Assembly: GCA_000320545.1 (NCBI GenBank) | Contig: ADNK01000576.1 | Coordinates: forward strand, 2,501-40,000 | DNA from: Bigelowiella natans CCMP2755 | Lineage: Eukaryota; Cercozoa; Chlorarachniophyceae | Reading direction: 5' to 3' | DNA: 37,500 nt | Shown here: positions 1 to 12,203 of the stretch, in pieces | Layout: each line of letters opens with the position of its first letter | How positions within the stretch are numbered: the first letter of the stretch is position 1 | Translations under genes and position numbers: made by a program | The notes under the pieces: model-generated | Database searches by the model: none | The model's input: the letters and a program-made list of their open reading frames with translations, nothing else | What the model was told of the DNA's origin: nothing

Positions 1-633
1 TCGATCAGGTGACCGCGAAGTATTACTCATCGAGACGCACGCCTTCTTCTCACATACCTAATACGTCTCATCAGAGCTACACGGCAAAGCAGTACATCCG
101 CTACTTCCTGTACTACTACACGGGAAATTACACGATATATTCTTTCACCAACGCGCAGTTTACTGGTAACAAAATAGGGAAGAAACATGTTTTTGCGCCA
201 GCAGACACCATGATCTGACTAGATCAAACTTGCTAAGCATTTGCCTACCTATACAAATATTCCAACATGCACATTTCATCTGCTGCTCCCGGGCCTCATT
301 CTTCAAAGGACGCGCAAAATCTAATCTCCTGCCCTTCCTCTTGGAACAGTATGGCATTAGCTTACTCGATTTTGTCGGTGATGCGACTCCCTCCACCTCC
401 TCCTCAGAAACATACTGTCCCCGGTTTACGAACATCGCCAACTACTCTTGCATCATTGATCGGGAGACGGGAAGTGACGTGTACGCAAAGGCCTTCAGAG
501 CCATGCTTATAGACATTGGCTCATCACCAGGCAGGCTATATTCTAGTTAATTGATTTATGCATTGTGAGGCGGGGCACATAATATCTGTGGGGGGGGGGG
601 GGGGGGGATATATACATATGAAATATATTATGT

Positions 634-685
<52 letters not shown>

Positions 686-1371
686 ATATAAAGGCTGTGC
701 TTCTAACCCTCCTTGGGTTTCGAGGAGTGGACAGATATCCTGCTCCATCACAGGTGTGCAGCTACTCTCTTAGCATGCATGGTGCGCACAGGGAGGGGGT
801 TTCAAAAAAATGTCCTCAATCGATGAAGAACCTCTGACTTGGATATGATGTGATAATCAACGCATGTGTAATGTGACACCCGCTTTGTCGTCCGTTGATA
901 GGGACAGGATGCGACACGCTTGCTACGGATCAAAGAAAGGTATCATCCCAGTGCAACATGGCTATGTGGCATACACTGACTCTCGCGCTACTACTACTAC
1001 TACTACTACTACTACCACTACTACTACTTCTGCTACTAACACAACGTCACACGATGATGATGCACACTGCGCGCCAGGTCCAAGCGTATCTTCTGAACAC
1101 GGACGCCAAAGACTACAAGTCGCACGGAACGCATGTCTCCGGGTAGTAGTAGTAGCCATGATGTTTTTCCTATGTTGTAAATCGTCGTGCAGTAGCTCCT
1201 ATTCGCTGGTGTGCGCGTGCAGCTGCGTCGCGGCTTCTTTCCGTCTGTCACCCTTTCAGCGGTCCGAGACTCAAAATCACAATCTATCGTGTGTGGGCAT
1301 GCCTTTTGTTTGCTGCTCTGCACACTGCACACAACAATGAAAAGCTTTCGCACATATTGTAATCTATTATG

Positions 1372-1407
<36 letters not shown>

Positions 1408-1630
1408 ATATACTAAATCGCCATTCAGATCTGTAGCTGGCTACGCAGCGAACGCCAACGCGTCTATCAATAGATTCAAAGGACAAGCGTATGAGGCCGA
1501 CCTTATTTTTTCCTCTGGGTATATAATGGGAGCTTCGATTTGAGAGCGGAGGGCTAGACTCGAATAGCAAATGTTTTCTCTGCACTTACAGACGCTACAC
1601 GCAAAGCACAAAGATGGCATTCTGATATTC

Positions 1631-1691
<61 letters not shown>

Positions 1692-2105
1692 TGTTGTATA
1701 AATAAAAATGCGGGGGTGAGCGAGATCCCGCAAGTTTCGCCGTATGTGTGTGGGGCGCCGCGCGCCCGCGCACGCGCGCGAGAGAAAAAGAGGGGGGAAT
1801 ATATATGCGGGCGCACGCTCTTACTCTACCGCTGTCGCGACAAATGCACATCTAGCAGTGTGCGAGTGTGCGTGCGCGTGTGTGTGTGTGTGTGTCTCTG
1901 TGTGTATGTCAACATATATCTTGTACGCTTTCTCCACATCTCACAATTGGTTTCCTTGCAGCTACAACACTGGCTCTGCGGATATCGATAATTTTATGCA
2001 CACGAATGAGGATTCCCTCGTCTTGTTTGCTGCCGGTCAGCTGCCCTCCCTCATACTTCCACACGCACCCGAGCTCACACATACACTGAAATCAACGATT
2101 TGGTG

Positions 2106-2147
<42 letters not shown>

Positions 2148-2272
2148 CTTATTTTATGATGAACACACACTTTCCAGGCAACGGCGGGCTCAATGGTGAC
2201 AGATCGCTGGGGTGCTACATATAACTAATTCAGCAATGAAGATCACTTCTCGAATATATACATATATACATA

Positions 2273-2312
<40 letters not shown>

Positions 2313-2793
2313 ATATAACATATTCGTATTATATTCATATATATTGAAAAAGATGTATTAGATGCCACTTCGTAGCGTCAATATGAACCTTCGTCAGAGA
2401 CTCACACATTAAGCAGCAGCAACTAATAGCAACACGGCCTTTCCTTCCCCCCCTCATACAACTAAAGGACTCAAGCATGTTCAAAGAACTCTCTAGTTGT
2501 CGGAGCAGCGTCTCAGCCGAGCGCCTACAATATCGATGTACGCCGCCACAACAACTAACACGAGGCACAGAACATTCTTCGTAACACAATCTGAACCTGC
2601 AAGCACCTGCCATCATGCGGCTATACTCACTCTTCCCCCCCCCCCGCTTTTCTCTGCCGCAGGTTGGCGTCCAGGAGGCCTCGCGTAGGGCACGCTATAC
2701 AATATGGACCCGGATTTGTTCCGCACAGGTAAAAATGGAAGGGGTTGTGGCGGTGATCTTTTTTATGAACATAGAAAGAAAGAGAGCGAGAGA

Positions 2794-2834
<41 letters not shown>

Positions 2835-3113
2835 GGTCGCATGCTCACATCTGCTCTGCGTTCTCTCCTCCTCTCACTCAATTCCGCTGCAATGGACGTT
2901 GTTTTTGGGGCAGGCCTTGACCGCGAACAATAACGATTTACTCACGGTACGTTCCAAACGATAGTTAGACGCATCTATCTTCGCACACCACACCATCATC
3001 GTTATCTTCATCATGCTCGTTACCTTTTCAGGCTATAAACGCAGTCGTATCCGCACTGTGCAGCCAGACATTTGCATCAGCAGCAGACGTTGTTAGGTGT
3101 GTTGCCTCGATAT

Positions 3114-3168
<55 letters not shown>

Positions 3169-4391
3169 CGGTTTATGCGACCGTTGAGAGAATCGGGGGG
3201 GGGGGGGGGAGGGTACAGAATACTCCCTGAAGAAATGCATGCGTGTTTTGTATTGTGAGCATCCGATTCAGATCTGGAGGGGGGTGGGAGAGAGCGAGAG
3301 AAGACTTATTTAAATTATAATTGCAGCTACTATTGCGATGGAAATAAGATCGACAACGACGCAACTTACCAGCAATGGGCTTGCTTAGCTCTTAATATAT
3401 CAAGCGGCGTAGGTTGTAAGGTTGGTTAGCTACGCACTCTGATGATGATGTTTTTCCAATGCATATGTACGCGCTCTACCGATACAAAAATGTACGGCAT
3501 ATTTGCGCTGCAACGGCGCTGTGTTCTCTCCTACCCGGCTATATGTGACCATGTATCTCTTTGGATCTCCGCCTCCTTAGTTCATCCTTCACTTGGCCTT
3601 CTGCCCCTCCCTCTTCTCACCCGCATCACCTCATCTTACGATAGGATTATGCCCTGACCTTCCTGGAAAAACAGAAATTCGACGTGCCATTCTCGTTCAA
3701 TGATGCATGTGGTAATGCGAGCTCATAGACCGCCATTGTCTTCTGAACACCCCTGTCGTCGTGTCACTATTCAACATGCCCTGCTGCTGTGTTTCTATGG
3801 ATTTTGAGAAAGAGGAAGAGAATGCTACTTCTCCCTCTTCTTCTTCTTCTTCTTCTTCTTCTTCTTCGTCTGAATGTATCCTGCTGATCCTGTTGCAAAT
3901 GAGCTGCGAATATTTCTTCCAGGGAATCTCAACAGAGCGGAGATTACAGATGGAACTAAAAACGGCATCATTGGCGACGACGTTATGGTAAACACACCTG
4001 GCAGTTATACAACATCTTACTTCGCGTTGGAGGTCGTAGTAGTCTGAGTGATGGCGCTTCGATAAATAGGCGGATTTTTCCAGTCGAGGCCCCGCACCAG
4101 ATAACCGTAGCATTTAACCAACCCCCACCCCTGCAATATACACCTTTGTACACACGCCATTCCCATTTGTTCGATTTGGGAGTGGAAAGATGATGAATAG
4201 AACGTTGTTTTGATTGCGACCGATGATGCATGCATCACAGGCATCAAGCCCGACGTGGTAGCCCCAGGCAACTACGTTGTTAGTTCCCTCGGTGAGAAGA
4301 AAAAATATTAAGAAATGCCATCCTATTCAACCCTAATGCTACCATCCACCGAGCAAGCCATTCAAGATTCCAAAACAACTCATATATGTAC

Positions 4392-4433
<42 letters not shown>

Positions 4434-6226
4434 CGTAATGTATGTTTCCCCGCCACCGTGATTCGGAAGATCATAATCATTACCACTTCTATCGTGGGTA
4501 TTATTTGCACACCTCTCTTACCAACACCCCCCTTCTGCAGGCGACGACAACGTCAATAGCTACCAGTGCACGGATCAATGCGCCAACCCTACGCTTGGAG
4601 CTGGCTTGCACCCAGGGTCGACTCAACTTTGTAACAAAATCGAAGAGCAGCATGTCCTTACACATCTATCGTGTAGTATCTAAGTTCGCCTCCTTGCTGC
4701 TTGTGGTTGTGGTGGTGGCGCGGCGCTCCTCTTCCTCCTCCTCCTCCTCCTCCTCCTCCTCCTCCTCTTCCTCACATCAGACTGGCACGAGACGCGGGCA
4801 CTTCGATGGCGACCCCCCTGACAGCTGGAAGTATCGCTCTAATCCGGTAATTTTCCTGCTGCGCGGAGTCATTCGTCTACGACAAAGCACTGGGAAAAGG
4901 CTAATGAAGCGAATATTATTTAGATGCATGCGTGTATAAATAGAGTTTATGTAATAGTGGTATATATATATATGTGTGCGTACTCTTATACATACATATT
5001 CTTCCAGGCAATATTACACAGAGGGCTGGCACGTGAATGGGGTGAAGGACGTCTCGAGTAAGTAGCTAGAAGTTGGTAGGATATGTCTATAAAGTACCTT
5101 TGCTGGGTTGCAAATAAGCTCACAGGGCAACAATATCTCACCTCTGTGTGTCTCCCTCCTCTGGCTCCTCCCGGCCGATGATTTACTTCTACATTCTTTG
5201 ATGTGTGGTTACTTATGGTCGTTCGTGCCCCAGACGGCATAACCCCCTCATCGGCGCTGCTCAAGGCGACGGCGATAGCCTCCACAATACCTGTCCGAGG
5301 TCGTCCGTGAACCATGCTTTCGAAAAGATAACTTATCTCGAGGCTTGCCCCCCCCCGATTTGAACAAACGACAACGATTCAAAACATTCCACTTTTCTTC
5401 GGCTGCTTCATTGCGTCTTACAGTCCTCGTCATGTATATCGTAGACTAGTACGGTGTATGCGCAGAGCCTTCGTCATCAGCCTTTTGATTGCTTTCTGTA
5501 GTAGACAAGGCCGGTTTGTTGTTTATGTCTCGCTTTACCACCTCAGGGAACGTTTCCGTCGTAATTGGAGGACAACGCACCTACAGGTGGTTTCGTGATA
5601 GCAATGCCTCTTGAAAATATCAACACACCCCAAATCGCACACACACACACACACACATGCACATGCACATGCACATGCACACACACACACACATGCACAT
5701 GCACATGCACATGCACATGCACATGCACATACATGCACATGCACACACTTTACATATAATACATGCCGCTTCGTCCCACCACACATTTCCAGGCCCGTGA
5801 CTTCCAGCGCCGATTACGTTTATCACACCGGCTTCGGGCACGTACGTCTGGCAAGCATTTTGTCATTTGCAGGAGATTCGTTCAAGGTTGGTGCAAATAT
5901 AGGAGGGGTTGGGGCAGTAGCAGGATAGGCGGATGAAGATGCTTAAATAGTCCCGCAAGCAGCTGCCAATGCGATTATTACTCCTCTCCTTTTGCTCCCA
6001 CCTTCCCTTGCAACACACCGCCGCAACCACTCTCAGATACACGTGGTCGACAAAAAGAACATTAGTTCGGGCGGCTCTCAATGCTACAGGGTCTCGACGC
6101 CTTCCCCCTCTTCGAGCATGTTTGAAGTCGCTTCAACACTGGTAGTCTGTTCTTCTTCGCGGTATTAGCTTGGAAAGGGAGATGCCATGAAGAAATAACT
6201 ATAATGTGTACATTTGCGTGTGTGTA

Positions 6227-6260
<34 letters not shown>

Positions 6261-8158
6261 TGTATGCTTACGTGTGAATCTCCTCATCATTCACAAGTGG
6301 AGTTTATCTTTCGCTGCTGATTACACTGGTAATGCAAATGCTACCTGTTGTTGTTGCTGCTGCCACTTACTTCAACTCCTCTGTCCTCGACTAGGTGTGG
6401 ATTGACCCCCCTGCCACTCCTTCGGCATCGAAGCAACTTGTAAGCTCAAGATACAGTATACAACATCCCTTGTCGTAACCATGTGCGTGTTTTGCGTGTG
6501 TAGTACCTGTGCATTTAAATCCAATATTCAAACAATACAAATATTAAATCGAAAAAGGTGAACGACCTCGACCTGACCTTGTTGAACCACAGCCACAGCG
6601 TAAAAGGTAAACAAGATTCCAGCAACCCAATAGTGGGAATAGAGACAACTTGGCGAGAACGAGTTAGTAGGAAAATACCCTCAAGTTTCTCTTCCAAGCC
6701 ACGGAGGAGATAGGACTCCATTGACCGCATGCTAGCCTAAAATATAATGCGAGCGTGTGTCGATGAACCCGAGAATGACGTGCCATCTTGATACGCTTCG
6801 ATGTTACTCACACCACAAGGAAACGAGAAGGTTTTGCAACGCTTGGGGAGGGACTCAACCAATAACGTGGAGAAGGCATGGCTGGGGGGAACTGAAATCG
6901 AGATTCGGATCGATGCACAAGCCCTCAACGTCGGATCAGCGCAGAAATACGCCCTTGTGGTATGATATGTGCGCGTGTTTTCCTCCTGGATGACAACTGC
7001 ATATGATCTGCACGAACACCTATATCCGGATACGAATAATGAAGTGAATTGAATACTTTGCGCCAAGTGATTACTCCCGTCGAGCCCTCTCGCCACCGCT
7101 ATCATATCTGCCATCGTCATCATCATCATCATCATCATCATTATCATTCCCATAATTTTCATCCCCGTCGATACCGCAATCAGCACCAGCACGAGTACAC
7201 TCTTCATACGCATTTGCGGCATACAATTTTCGCTATCCCCATGCCCCATCACAGACCCTGGCTCCTAGCGCGGTCACGATAGCTCCTTCCCCGTGCAGCT
7301 TAACAGCGGTGATAGGATGCATTTTTGTTCTCGTCCCCTTCATGGGTGATGAAAGGGGCTATGTATTTTGACTTTATGATTTATAATATCAGGCGCCAAC
7401 GGTGGAAGCACCGAGCTCTAGTCCAACCTCTTCTCCGGCGACCGCTGCTCCAAATTTCATAAGTAAATGCATCCAATCGGAATCGGGAGGAAGGGGGAGG
7501 GGTAGAAGATGAGTGGAAATGAAGAAGATTACAGCGAGATATACATCAACCAAGGGACAACTTCGATTCCAGAAATTTAAGCTGTGCCTGCTACGATATT
7601 CTGCTATGAAATGGTGTGAAGTGTGGTGCTGACCTACTGAGTACAACTGCTGTTTGTTGCTGTCTCTGTCGTGTGATTTAAATAGGCAATTGCACAAGCA
7701 TTTTGAGTATCAGTCCAAACCAAACCGTCTATCGTGGTCTTCCACAAAACAATATAAGTAATTCTCTTACCGTTATTATTTCTTTGATGGAGAATCGCAA
7801 GGGGGGCGTTGGAGCCGCTGCCTAAAGCGCGATTTACGCGCTAGCACTCAATGACTGCATATTCGCGAGAGTAAATGAGTCGAAGTATGAATTATGTGTT
7901 TTTGAGGTAGTACTTTGTGATTGCATGTGTGCACTCAGAATGCCGCTTCTTGGTGCCCAATGTATTCAAAATCGAGTTCTCGTTGTTCTATCTCGAGAAC
8001 AACTACGATTTCCTCTACGTCTACCCGTACGGGGCAGATATCAAGTAATGTGAAGAATAAGCCCCTATCCCTTATGCATTCCCGTACTTACTTCACGATA
8101 GCTGCTACTAACGATTGCTATAAACATTGCCCACACACACGCGCACCCCTCCCACACA

Positions 8159-8207
<49 letters not shown>

Positions 8208-9885
8208 GCAAACTAATAAAGTACACTCCTCCCCAAAAATGAAATAATTTTAGTTTCCCCCTGCCGAGCGCTACGAAGCTAACTGGAGACTTAACTGCCA
8301 GCAAAAGGACCTTCGCCGCCGGCTTCGGTCCTCGTTGATATGATTGCTGCTGCGTGTGCCGTGCGCATGATGCTATCTGCTGTGGGGATGTGCTGTTTCG
8401 TTTTCCTATTCGTTCCTACACCTCCAAGATCTATCTATTACGGCGGGTTGCCAGTACTCATCCATCGTCCATACATGCTCGCGTCGTGACCATTCTTAGA
8501 CGGCATGGCAATGTACTACACGACGGACTATTCAACGTCTTACTCAGGTAGTAGGGAAGCTGTGATGTGAATGGGGTGTGGTGCGCGTTGACTGTGTGTA
8601 TGGTGATGAAAAGAGTATTCTTGTCCTGTTTCCTTTCCGAGCCGTGGGTCTCACGCCCTTCTCCCTGCGTCCAATGCCATCTACCCCTCCACAACACGCT
8701 GCTGATACACGCTTCATAGGCTTCAGATTCAAGGTTCTTCCCATGGACTGTGCGAATACTTACACATCGGAGCGAGTTGGAGGTAGCCAAACGAGACATG
8801 AAAGAGCATGAAGGGGGGAAAAACGCCGCAGACGACTTTTGGAACAATTCTTCGATATGTGTATGCGTGCGTGTGCGTGCGTGTGTGCTCATGTGTGTCT
8901 GTGTATGAGAGAGAGGAGAGAGAGAGGGAGAGAGAGAGTGTGTGAATAGTAGGATAGATTTTTGTCCCCCGCATATTGACCGCTGTCGCTTGGGAAAAGT
9001 ATGTTCATCTACTTCCTAAGAGCTACTCTCAGCTCATACATGTCCCCCGCATGTTTATCACTCTCGTCTTCCTACCTTGCGAACAATACAAAGGTAACAT
9101 GTACTACAACTCGAGCTTCAGAGCGGGCATCAACTGCAACTTCACCATTATGGTATTTCCTATCCAACCTTTGCGGGGAACGAAAGACTCATAAAGAGAG
9201 GGAGAAGGGTAGAGAAGGCAAACGAACGAGGCTTTATTCTCGACACCACCTATCTATCAGGCAGAAGAATTATTCGTGACGTACATCAATCTCCCTGTCG
9301 CAAATCGTCTATGGATAACTAACGGCACCAAGGTAGTAAGCACTTTCCTTGCGAGGAGGAGGCCACTAACGGCGAAAACGATGGTCCTGTCGCTAATCCT
9401 TACTCTCCGCAAACGGAGACACATGTCGCACCACTATGATATTACCACTCGAAGGAGACGTGATCATCTCTCCGCCCCCCGCCCCGTTCGTTGCCGTCGG
9501 CAATGCTTAGGCATTTTATTTCGATGGGACGAGCATCGCAACCCCCCATTTAAATTCAACATCGGGCTCCTTCGAGGTCTACTGGAGCACGGACGATGCC
9601 CTGAGCCATCCTTACGGTAGCAAAATCCCAACGGCCAGATCCCTGAAGGAACGCCATCTGTAGAGGAGGGAGGGAGAGAGTGGGAGAGAAATAGAGAGGG
9701 ATTGAAAATATATCCGCGCTGGGCCGTGGCATAGAGCGCCGGCCGCGCCGCCAAGTCGGGGGGTCATACTCTCTCTTCCTCTACTGCGCTCTAGTCGCTG
9801 GCCAGTTAGTACTCGCGACGATCTGTGACGTGTCGATGATGGAATTGCGTGTTCGTGGGGTAGTAAGATGACTTTGTGCATGTGG

Positions 9886-9932
<47 letters not shown>

Positions 9933-12162
9933 GTTTTCCAAAAGGTTGGAGGTTCTACACACCGGATATTACGACCAAATCGCCAACCATTACGAGAAAC
10001 CCCACGGTCTCTCCGTCTACCATGACTCCTACGACGCATCCTGTGACCACATCGCCAACAACGCAAACCCCGACAGTCTCTCCGGCTACCATGACTCCCA
10101 CGACGCATCCTGTGACCACATCGCCAACAACGCAAACCCCGACGGTCTCTCCGGCTACCATGACTCCCACGACGCATCCTGTGACTAAATCGCCAACCAT
10201 TACGAGAAACCCCACGGTCTCTCCGTCTACGTCACCCACCATGACTCCCACGACGCATCCTGTGACCAAATCGCCAACAACGAACATCCCAACGGTCTCT
10301 CCGTCTACGTCACCCAGCATGTCTCCCACAATCACGAAAACCCTGTATGTGTCTGCGGAGATCAGTTCCAACCTCAATTGTGGTATTACTATCAGCACAG
10401 CCTTAGTGATAGTTCTGTCGGGGAAAACCAGCTGCATTCATGGTGTATGTGAACCAGTATTGTGAGAGAAAGAGCAAACATTTGTAACCATACGTAGTGT
10501 GTATGTGAGAAGTTAATGGTGAGAGTCTCTTGTTGATCAAGATGATGATGTGAAGCTGGAAAGACATGAAATTGGGAGCAGCATCGGCTTTCGATTCACA
10601 TCACTTTCTCAGGATGTCAATGGTCTGCTGCCGTACAATAATAACCTATGCAGGTGACAATACCACGAGTCTGATATGGAATACACGCGTCGAACTGGCT
10701 AGCTCAGCAGGTGGTGGTGGTTGTGGTAATTAATGGTGGTAAGTTTGGACGTGTTCTTGATGTTTCTCCGTGAAATGCTATTCTTGAGCAGGAAGAGATA
10801 TGGAAAGCGTTACCGTTGCGTCGATGTGCGGAAGAGAGTCCCGCGCCCCAGTGCCTCTGTCCCAAGAAGAAGAAGGAGGCGACGGCCATGTGACGGTGAA
10901 CCCATCCAACATGCACAACACCATGGCTGCTACGAAATGGGCACAGGCATGAATGCACACATTATTATTATTATTATTATTATTATTATAGGTAGATAGG
11001 TAGATGTAAATACGTGATGGGATGCAGATGAGATGAAGAGGCAATGCACACTCTAAATTATCTTCCAATACAGGAGCAGCACCAGAAAGAGGTCCACACC
11101 CTTGCTCAGCAGGTTGTTCTCCAATACCGCGTCTTCTTCGAATCCCAGTCATCGGCACAGAGCTACGTCACACAGGTTGGTTGCGCGGGGTGCGGGGAGT
11201 TTGTAGCCCTTCCCCTTTCGTCAAATACCTATCAGACAGAATTTCAAGCACAACGAAACGTGCCAAAACTCCCATGTTTCCCTGCCGGGGAAGTGATGTT
11301 ACATATCCTGCTGATCTATTCTTGCGATCATTGCGCTTCATTTAGTATTGCACATCTGATTTGAGTTATTTCTTGATCAAGGCCGCTGATTTAAGCTCTA
11401 TCTTCTCGGCATCTTACCGCAGCACCTACCAACCAGGTATCCATCCACAATAGCAACAGCGACCCTTAGCAGTAGTGAATGTAGGTAGCTGGCGTCTTAT
11501 TTTTGTAGTTGTCGCAGTCGCTGTTGGAGTGGGGAATATGATGATGGGGCTCTTGCGCATGGAGAGTGCATATGACGATGAGCATTTATGAAGATTGAGA
11601 TGGCGGGAACGTGGTGCGTGCGTGTGTGTTTCATATCTGGCGATAGCAATCGTTGTGGCAGCCGCCATGGCGCAAATCACGGACTCTCCCACCACCCAAG
11701 CTCCATTGATTTCATCGTCGTCGTCTTCGAGTAGTAGTAACTCCTCGAATCTCGGTAAGTGGAAAGTGTCAAGTATTGATGGGTATCAAGTAGCTGCCCC
11801 GATAAAACTGGGCACGATGCTTGACTTGTTTCGTTTTACGTTTGAAGAGATCGCACGAGAGAAGCGGTTGGCCGTAGTAATTTGTTTCAGGGTTATCGGC
11901 CTAGTAGTCGTGAGAATTCAAATTAGTAACATTCAAGAACGATGTGAATCTGATTCTCAGGGTAGTCACTCTTGTGTGGAATGATGATAAAAAACGACAG
12001 GTTCTATCGTGGGTGGCGTGTTGGGAGCAGTAGCGGCTATTGCTATTATAGGTTCGTCTGTAGATGGAAGGGTGCTGTCGTTGATTCTCTTCTTTAGATT
12101 TCCACCGTAAAAAGTTTTATCCAATATTTGGTATCTCTACCAAGAAAATGTGACGATGACGT

Positions 12163-12203
<41 letters not shown>

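Larger units (their letters stand above)
902..6959 (+). other. subtilase (S8) catalytic core and C-terminal beta domain of the protease
   Basis: Seen in the spliced reading: KSHGTHVSG at 1117-1142 carries the catalytic His. FAAGN, split across 2035/2178, carries the oxyanion Asn. CSKNSLVVGAAS lies in 2468-2537. GIKPDVVAPG lies in 4241-4291, and AGTSMATP in 4781-4846 carries the catalytic Ser. TGFGHVRLASIL (5793-5886), WIDPPATPSASKQL|VNDLDLTLLN (6395-6606) and STNNVEKAWLGG (6820-6959) are the conserved core end and the beta-sandwich that follows it in KP-43/TagA-C-like subtilases. Between the VGAAS block and KPDV about eight short exons add a Cys-containing insertion, and no SSRGP motif is visible there. 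The Asp-site exon is uncertain (see findings). Confidence 0.85.
7393..9980 (+). other. Ser/Thr/Pro linker and two CUB-like domains of the protease
   Basis: Exon 7393-7462 encodes a Pro/Ser/Thr-rich linker (APTVEAPSSSPTSSP). The first CUB-like domain runs from the NCTSIL segment (7686) to VLPMDC (about 8750). Typical features are ENNYDFLYVYPYG in 7939-8044, LTGDLTASKRTFAAGFGP in 8269-8333 and YYTTDYSTSYSGFRF across 8500/8720. A second, more divergent CUB-like unit follows, with GNMYYNSSFRAGINCNFTI (9094-9152), LWITNGTK (9261-9332) and GSFEVYWSTDDALSHPYG|GWRFYTP (9511-9616/9945). CUB domains are extracellular binding modules and may direct the protease to a partner. Assignment is by motif pattern only. 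Confidence 0.75.

Noticed and set aside
864-1340. 158-codon Thr-rich open frame on the plus strand
   Set aside because: Its length comes from a (CTA)n repeat. The real coding piece here is exon 1078-1142 in another frame with the HGTHVSG motif.
7045-7120. Possible exon reading ELNTLRQVITPVEPSRHRYH
   Set aside because: It looked protein-like, but exons 6820-6959 and 7393-7462 join in phase without it and no suitable donor follows.
9501-9515. Apparent in-frame TAG between VAVGNA and AFYFDG suggesting stop read-through
   Set aside because: The TAG is the acceptor of intron 9333-9510. Exon 9261-9332 joins 9511-9616 in phase.
9968-10340. CRISPR-like array
   Set aside because: The repeats are contiguous, coding and in frame, with no unique spacers, and the genome is eukaryotic.
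9955-10437. 160-codon minus-strand open frame through the Thr/Pro repeat
   Set aside because: It is antisense to the repeat. The plus-strand frame is in phase with the CUB exons on its 5' side.
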